In this document: piece by piece, positions 6,900 through 10,937 of the stretch | Numbering within the stretch: the stretch's first letter is position 1 | Layout: each line of letters starts with the position of its first letter | Assembly: GCA_027021605.1 (NCBI GenBank) | Contig: JALUUA010000150.1 | Span: 1-10,937, forward strand | Direction: 5' to 3' | From: Candidatus Bipolaricaulota bacterium | Lineage (GTDB): Bacteria > Bipolaricaulota > Bipolaricaulia > RBG-16-55-9 | Length of the DNA: 10,937 bases | The notes under the pieces: generated by a model | Database searches by the model: none | Told to the model about the DNA's origin: nothing | What the model saw: only the letters and a program-made list of their open reading frames with translations | Position numbers and translations under genes: made by a program

Positions 6900-6908
6900 T
6901 GCTATAAT
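6900..6908 (+). promoter_or_regulatory. Extended -10 promoter of the toxin-antitoxin pair
   Basis: TG at 6900-6901, one base, then a perfect TATAAT (6903-6908). No good -35 is present, as is common for extended -10 promoters. The start site would be near 6915, inside the inverted repeat at 6914-6925. Confidence 0.6.
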
Positions 6909-6913
6909 TAAAC

Positions 6914-6925
6914 GCTCTCGTGAGC
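6914..6925. promoter_or_regulatory. Inverted repeat over the start site, possible operator
   Basis: GCTC, TCGT spacer, GAGC, placed over the expected transcription start of the toxin-antitoxin pair. Antitoxins of this type usually bind such repeats to repress their own promoter, so it is a candidate operator. The arms are only four bases, and this is inference from position. Confidence 0.3.
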
Positions 6926-6950
6926 ACGCAGAGATAGATAGGAGGTTCAT

Positions 6951-7172
6951 GTGGTGCAGAAGAGTAGGGATCGGATTGAGAGCAAAATAGGGCTCCCTAT
7001 TGAGGATCTGATCTCCGCGATCAATGCGTTGGATGATGAAGACAGGGAATTCTTGATCGAGAATCTCTTGGCTGCCACCAGTCCCGATTACCTCAAGAGC
7101 ATTGAGGAGGCGAGGGAGGATTACCGCCGAGGGCGGGTCCGCAGCCACGAAGAGGTGTTCACAAAGACCTAA
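6951..7172 (+). CDS. RelB/ParD-like antitoxin
   Basis: A 73-residue acidic, mostly helical protein. AGGAGG (6940-6945) precedes two adjacent GTG codons at 6951 and 6954; either could start it, with spacings of 5 and 8 nt. An ATG at 6949 is in another frame. The N-terminal half (IEDLISAINALDDEDREFLI) probably makes the dimer and DNA-binding part. The C-terminal YLKSIEEAREDYRRGRVRS followed by HEEVF is the typical toxin-neutralising tail seen before RelE/ParE genes. It is expected to bind and inactivate the toxin coded directly downstream and, with it, to repress the promoter at 6900-6908. GC content of this pair is well below its surroundings, which suggests acquisition by transfer. Confidence 0.75.
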   Translation: MVQKSRDRIESKIGLPIEDLISAINALDDEDREFLIENLLAATSPDYLKSIEEAREDYRRGRVRSHEEVFTKT

Positions 7173-7194
7173 GACAAGAGAGGGATACGCGAAA

Positions 7195-7449
7195 CTGAAG
7201 TACGAATTGGTTTATACCGAGCGGGCAGCGAAGGACATCGCCAAACTCGATCGGGCAGCCCAAGAGCGGATCAAGAAAACCCTGGAGAGATATAAGGAAG
7301 CGCCCTTCCATTATGCCCGAAAGATGGTCGATCCCAAGCTGGGATCTTACCGTTTTCGCATTGGAGAGTATCGGGTCATCTTCGACATCGAAGGAGACAA
7401 GATCGTGATCTTACGGGTGGGGCATCGCCGGGAGATCTACCGAGGATAG
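7195..7449 (+). CDS. RelE/ParE-family toxin
   Basis: About 84 residues, the usual family length. The N-terminal YELVYTERAAKDIAKLD gives strand one and the start of helix one. The C-terminal half, SYRFRIGEYRVIFDI and then ILRVGHRREIYRG, is the RelE-fold signature with the conserved arginines and final tyrosine. RelE members cut mRNA in the ribosome and ParE members attack gyrase; this sequence cannot decide between them. The start is uncertain. There is no in-frame ATG or GTG at the right place. CTG 7195 has GAGAGGG 10 nt upstream and gives the expected N-terminus. TTG 7102 would lie inside the antitoxin gene and add 31 unlikely residues. TTG 7207 would cut strand one. It follows the antitoxin stop by 22 nt. 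Confidence 0.8.
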   Translation: MKYELVYTERAAKDIAKLDRAAQERIKKTLERYKEAPFHYARKMVDPKLGSYRFRIGEYRVIFDIEGDKIVILRVGHRREIYRG

Positions 7450-7500
7450 AAACCGACTCCGCCGGGGTGCACTCCTGCCCCTAAATCTAAGACCTTTAAT

Positions 7501-7525
7501 AAAAAACCTGCTCCCGCAGCCGGGG
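7501..7525 (-). terminator. Candidate terminator of the sugar-nucleotide operon
   Basis: Reading the minus strand, CTGC, loop GGGA, GCAG (7519-7508) is followed by G and six T (7506-7501). An alternative hairpin, CCCG, GCTG, CGGG, overlaps it. The stem is short but the T-run is good. It lies about 95 nt past the dehydratase stop. The remaining gap (7450-7618) holds one GGG-GCA/TGC-CCC hairpin (7465-7481) after the toxin gene, without a T-run, and no gene. Confidence 0.45.
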
Positions 7526-7618
7526 CATCGGGCTCCTCGTTTGCGGACCACGCCCGAAATCGTTGAACTCGGTGCAAACCGCCTGCATCATGATGAGGGA
7601 GCTTCCACCGGGTCTCGA

Positions 7619-9511
7619 TTATTGGCCTTCCTCGCTGACCGGAACGGTTTGGTACGTCGGCACAAGCTGCCGGAGCCGCTCCAGGAGGCGGGCTCGATCC
7701 CCCGCGTCGGCGGCCTCGTAGAGAGCCTTGAGCGCGCGATCCAGCTCGTCCTCGGAGGGCGGGTCGCCCAGCTTGGCCACAAAGATCCGCTCGTGCTTGG
7801 TCGCGTCGGTGCCCTCCTCTGCCGTCAACAGCTCCTCGAAGAGCTTCTCGCCGGGGCGCTCGCCCGTGAACACAATGGGGATCTCCCTGTCGGGCTCGTA
7901 CCCCGCCAGGCGGATCATCTCGCGGGCCAGCTCCAGGACGCTGACGGGCTCGCCCATGTCCAACACAAAAACCTCGCCGCCCCGGCCCATCGCCCCCGCC
8001 TGCAGCACCAACAGCGCCGCCTCCGAGGGCAGCATGAAGTAGCGCTTCATGTCGGGATGGGTCACCGTCACCGGCCCGCCCCGCTTGATCTGCTCCTGAA
8101 ACACGGGGAAGACGCTCCCCCGGCTCCCCAGCACGTTCCCGAAGCGGACCGCCACGTAGCGCGTGGGCTTTCCCTCCCGTTGGGCTTTGGCGTTAAGCGT
8201 CAGGATGATCTGCTCGGCAGCGCGCTTCGTTGCCCCCATCACCGAGGTCGGGTTGACGGCCTTGTCCGTCGAGATCAACACGAACTTCTCGCTTTGGGCG
8301 CGAAGGGCCGCCTCGGCCACCCCCTGAGTGCCCCGGACGTTGGTGCGTACCGCCTCCTCCGGGTGTTGCTCCATCAGGGGAACGTGCTTGTAAGCCGCGG
8401 CGTGGAGCACCACCTCGGGCTTGTGTTCCTCAAAGAGTCTCTCCATTCTCGAGACGTCGCGGACGTCGCCCACGATCGTCACCCAACTTGTTCTTTTGGG
8501 GATATGATCGTCCAGCTCCAGCTCCAACCGAAAAAGCCCGCTCTCGTCTTGATCGAGCGCGATGAGCGCCTCGGGATCAAATTTGAGGACTTGACGACAC
8601 AGCTCGCTCCCGATCGAGCCCGCCGCTCCCGTGACGAGCACCCGTTTGCCCCGCAAGAAGCGCTTCATCTCGTCCGTGTTGATGCGGACGGGCTCGCGGC
8701 CCAGCACGTCCTCCAGCCGCACCTCGCGGACATCCTGAAGCGTTAGATTCCCGCTTACGAGCTGCTGGAGCCCCGGCACCACCCGTACCCGCTTGAGCCC
8801 CGCCCGCCGCGCCAGCGCGACCGTTTCCTTGATGACCCGGGGTGGAGTTGAGGGCATCGCGATCAGCAGCTCTTCGACCCCATATCGCGAGACGAGTTCG
8901 GGGATCTCTTGACGGGTCCCCAGCACCCGCACCCCGTGGATGGTGAGCCCTTGCTTCTGGGGGTCGTCGTCGGTGAAGCCGAGGGGCACGAGCCCCGCTC
9001 CGGGGTCGTCCAGCATGGCGCGGACGAGCTGGGCGCCCGCGTTCCCCGCGCCCACGATCAGCACCCGCCGTCCCTCCCCGGGCCTTCGACCGAGGCGGAA
9101 AAGCCGCCGGACGCGTTCGGCGCCCCGGAACCCGCCTACGAACACCAACGACAGCAGCCCATCCAGCAGCCAGACGGACCGCGGCAGGGGAGCGAGCCCC
9201 AGCGCCGCAAGCTCGCGGCCCAGCAGGAAGTAGAAGGCGCCCAAGAGCGCCTGCGCGACCCCAACGGCCAAACCCACCCGAGCGAGCTCCCGCGCGCTCA
9301 CGTGCGCCCAGCTGAGAGCATAGAGCCCCAGCCGCCAAAATACGGGGAGCTTCGCGGCCCACGCGATCAGTCCGTACAGCCAAAGGGAGTCGAGCCAGTG
9401 CTCGGGGATTCGACCGTCAAAGCGGAGCCAGAACGCGCCGTAGAGCGCGAACGCCAACAGCCCCAGATCCCCCAGCAGAAAGGGCAGCGAACGCCTGAGC
9501 TTGCTGAGCAT
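7619..9511 (-). CDS. Membrane-bound nucleotide-sugar 4,6-dehydratase (WbpM/PglF/CapD type)
   Basis: A 630-residue polysaccharide biosynthesis enzyme, expected to turn UDP-GlcNAc into its 4-keto-6-deoxy form. Residues 1-130 hold about four membrane helices (11-29, 42-62, 76-98, 112-128). A first Rossmann domain starts at LIVGAGNAGAQLVRA (151-165). The catalytic SDR domain starts at VLVTGAAGSIGSEL (291-304). The active site reads STDKAVNPTSVMGATKRAAE (414-433), with M425 in place of the usual SDR tyrosine and K429 of the YxxxK motif kept. This Met is characteristic of the long membrane forms such as WbpM. RFGNVLGSRGSVFPVF and FTGERPGEKLFEELL follow as expected. ATG 9511 lies 11 nt after the aminotransferase stop, with no clear ribosome-binding site, so it is probably translated by coupling. 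Length fits the long family (about 590-665). Confidence 0.92.
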   Translation of the reverse strand: MLSKLRRSLPFLLGDLGLLAFALYGAFWLRFDGRIPEHWLDSLWLYGLIAWAAKLPVFWRLGLYALSWAHVSARELARVGLAVGVAQALLGAFYFLLGRELAALGLAPLPRSVWLLDGLLSLVFVGGFRGAERVRRLFRLGRRPGEGRRVLIVGAGNAGAQLVRAMLDDPGAGLVPLGFTDDDPQKQGLTIHGVRVLGTRQEIPELVSRYGVEELLIAMPSTPPRVIKETVALARRAGLKRVRVVPGLQQLVSGNLTLQDVREVRLEDVLGREPVRINTDEMKRFLRGKRVLVTGAAGSIGSELCRQVLKFDPEALIALDQDESGLFRLELELDDHIPKRTSWVTIVGDVRDVSRMERLFEEHKPEVVLHAAAYKHVPLMEQHPEEAVRTNVRGTQGVAEAALRAQSEKFVLISTDKAVNPTSVMGATKRAAEQIILTLNAKAQREGKPTRYVAVRFGNVLGSRGSVFPVFQEQIKRGGPVTVTHPDMKRYFMLPSEAALLVLQAGAMGRGGEVFVLDMGEPVSVLELAREMIRLAGYEPDREIPIVFTGERPGEKLFEELLTAEEGTDATKHERIFVAKLGDPPSEDELDRALKALYEAADAGDRARLLERLRQLVPTYQTVPVSEEGQ

Positions 9512-9522
9512 CTTAAAAGAGC

Positions 9523-10668
9523 CTACAGCGAATCGAGCGCGGCCTCCAACTGCTTAACCACGTAGTCGACGTCGTCCGGCGTCAGCCGGGTGTGGAAGGG
9601 CAGCGCTAGGGTGCGTTGCGCGACGGCCTCCGCGACGGGGAAGTCCCTCGGCTTGTACCCCAGGGCGCGGTAGACGGGCTGAAGGTGGATCGGCGGGAAG
9701 TAGTCCGCGCACTCGACGCCTTGTGCCCTGAGTTTCTCGAGCACAAGGTCCCGCTCGCGCCGGGTGAAGCGATCTTCAAGGCGGACAACGTAGACGAACC
9801 AACTCATCCGGACGTGGGGCGCGACGTGGGGCCTCCGCAAGAGCCCCCGGCGCTCCAGGGGCTCTAGGCGCTCGTTGTAGAGCTGCGCGACGTGCTCCCT
9901 TTGCGCTAAAAGCTCGTCGAGGCGCTCGAGCTGGGCCAGCCCCAGCGCGCAGTTGACGTCGCTGAGGCGGTAGTTGTAGCCCAGGCGCTCGTGTTGGAGC
10001 CAGCCCGCCGTTGAGCCCTCGCCGCGCCCCTGGTTGCGCAGGCTGCGGCAGAGCTTCACGATCTCATCTTCGCCGGTGAGCACGGCCCCGCCCTCGCCCG
10101 TGGTGATCTGCTTGTTGGGGTAGAACGCGAAGACGGCCGCGTCCCCGAACGACCCCGCCGGGCGGCCCTTGTACGCCGCGCCGAGGGCCTCGGCCGCGTC
10201 CTCGATGAGCTTCAGCCCATGCTCTTTCGCGATGTGGGTGAGGGCGTCCCACTCCGCGGGGTGGCCGAAGACGTCCACAGCCAGGATCGCTCGGGTGCGC
10301 TTCGTGATCGCGGTTTCCACAAGCTCGGGGTCGAGGTTCAGGGTGTCGGGGTCGATGTCCACGAAGACGGGCTTGGCCCGCTCAAAAAGGATGCAATTCG
10401 CGGAAGCGATGAAGCTGAAGGGCGTTGTGATGACCTCGTCACCTTCCTCAATCCCAAGGGCCTTGACGCAGAGGTGCAGGGCGGACGTCCCCGAGTTCAC
10501 GGCGACGGCGTGCTTGACGCCCGCGACCTCCGCGAGCTTGCGCTCGAACGCCTTGAGGACGGGGCCGAGGCTGAGCCTGGGCGTCCTCAACACTCGAACG
10601 ACGGCCTCGACCTCGCGCTCCGTAAGATCAGGCCGGGCCAGGGGGATGGTGCGCTTCATCGTTGTCAT
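9523..10668 (-). CDS. DegT/DnrJ/EryC1-family PLP sugar aminotransferase
   Basis: A 381-residue enzyme expected to add an amino group from glutamate to a nucleotide-linked keto-sugar. AVNSGTSALHL (57-67) binds the PLP phosphate, EDAAEALGA (156-164) carries the aspartate that contacts the PLP ring, and K186 in FYPNKQITTGEGGA forms the Schiff base. GYNYRLSDVNCALGLAQL is the usual family stretch that follows. I chose ATG 10668 because GGAGGAG lies 4-10 nt upstream; it overlaps the PIN gene stop as ATGA. The next gene is a WbpM/PglF-type dehydratase, so the likely substrate is UDP-4-keto-6-deoxy-GlcNAc and the product a UDP-4-amino sugar, as for PglE in the bacillosamine pathway. Whether the amino group lands with PglE or PseC stereochemistry cannot be read from the sequence. 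Confidence 0.9.
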   Translation of the reverse strand: MTTMKRTIPLARPDLTEREVEAVVRVLRTPRLSLGPVLKAFERKLAEVAGVKHAVAVNSGTSALHLCVKALGIEEGDEVITTPFSFIASANCILFERAKPVFVDIDPDTLNLDPELVETAITKRTRAILAVDVFGHPAEWDALTHIAKEHGLKLIEDAAEALGAAYKGRPAGSFGDAAVFAFYPNKQITTGEGGAVLTGEDEIVKLCRSLRNQGRGEGSTAGWLQHERLGYNYRLSDVNCALGLAQLERLDELLAQREHVAQLYNERLEPLERRGLLRRPHVAPHVRMSWFVYVVRLEDRFTRRERDLVLEKLRAQGVECADYFPPIHLQPVYRALGYKPRDFPVAEAVAQRTLALPFHTRLTPDDVDYVVKQLEAALDSL

Positions 10669-10937
10669 CCCTCTCCTCCCAGTTGGGCGAGGGCTTCCTG
10701 CGGCGTGAGAGCCGGAACCGGAAGTTTTCCCGAGAAGTGACGTGCGTTCCACGTGACAAACACGTCGATGCGTCGCCGATGCGTATGGACGAGGTCCGCA
10801 ATGAGGGCATCCCCAAAGGCCAGCTTGTGTTTCATCGTCTGAAGCAGTCGAGCCAGGTCAAAGCAGACGATAGCATCCTGCCCGGCTGGGAACAGCACTT
10901 GGACGTTGAAGCGCTCGGCAAACCCTGCGAAAAGCTC
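10665..10937 (-). CDS. PIN-domain protein (probable VapC-type RNase), cut by right edge
   Basis: The frame is open from the right edge of the window to TGA 10665, giving the last 90 residues; the start lies outside. AFGDALIADLVHTHRRRIDVF and VTWNARHF match the second half of PIN domains: D in GDALIA and the VTWNARHF turn supply metal-binding or nearby residues, and VPALTPQEALAQL is the usual end. PIN proteins are mostly Mg-dependent ribonucleases of VapBC toxin-antitoxin pairs. The first catalytic aspartate and any antitoxin gene would be beyond the edge. Its stop overlaps the aminotransferase start as ATGA, so the two genes are translationally linked although no functional link is known. An ATG at 10898 would give only 77 residues and leave out clearly coding sequence. 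Confidence 0.8.
   Translation of the reverse strand, partial: ELFAGFAERFNVQVLFPAGQDAIVCFDLARLLQTMKHKLAFGDALIADLVHTHRRRIDVFVTWNARHFSGKLPVPALTPQEALAQLGGEG

Noticed and set aside
7586..7595. Perfect palindrome CATCATGATG
   Set aside because: Too short and not placed at any promoter or gene start; likely chance.
7541..8746. A 401-residue plus-strand frame and similar ones over the dehydratase
   Set aside because: It is antisense to a complete WbpM-type enzyme, and its translation has no recognisable domain.

Overview
The window is a GC-rich (roughly 65-70% in most genes), gene-dense bacterial segment. No RNA genes, CRISPR array or insertion sequence could be seen. The lineage cannot be fixed from these genes. 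A one-piece ADP-forming acyl-CoA synthetase, a divergent cbb3-like oxidase and many small toxin-antitoxin-type genes would suit a poorly sampled, possibly thermophilic or subsurface, bacterium. That is inference only.

Left part, all on the minus strand, read right to left. A Uma2-family nuclease-like protein (6157-5585) is followed 6 nt later by a MNT-type nucleotidyltransferase broken by a -1 frameshift (5578-5187). Next come a 722-residue ADP-forming acyl-CoA synthetase (5133-2965) and an RsuA/RluB-type pseudouridine synthase (2968-2198), which share an ATGA stop/start overlap. A DUF423 membrane protein (2062-1694) follows with its own TATAAT box. A 50-residue single-span membrane protein (1542-1390) then precedes heme-copper oxidase subunit I of the cbb3/CcoN type (1317 to beyond the left edge). 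A candidate extended -10 promoter lies just upstream of the last pair.

Middle part, plus strand. A promoter with a 13-bp tandem duplication around its expected start site precedes a GTG-started, membrane-anchored protein of unknown function (6325-6768). A RelB-like antitoxin and RelE/ParE-type toxin pair (6951-7449) follows. It is clearly lower in GC (about 53% by hand count) and has a TGnTATAAT promoter. No ordinary start codon is suitably placed for the toxin.

Right part, minus strand. A PIN-domain protein, cut by the right edge, overlaps by ATGA a DegT/PglE-type sugar aminotransferase (10668-9523). Eleven bases later comes a WbpM/PglF/CapD-type membrane nucleotide-sugar 4,6-dehydratase (9511-7619), with a possible terminator beyond it. 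Dehydratase plus aminotransferase is the usual pair for making a UDP-4-amino-4,6-dideoxy sugar for surface glycans.

No whole new system stands out. The points most worth a second look are the frameshifted nucleotidyltransferase, the small protein in front of the divergent oxidase, the toxin with an odd start, and the coupling of toxin-type genes to housekeeping or sugar genes.
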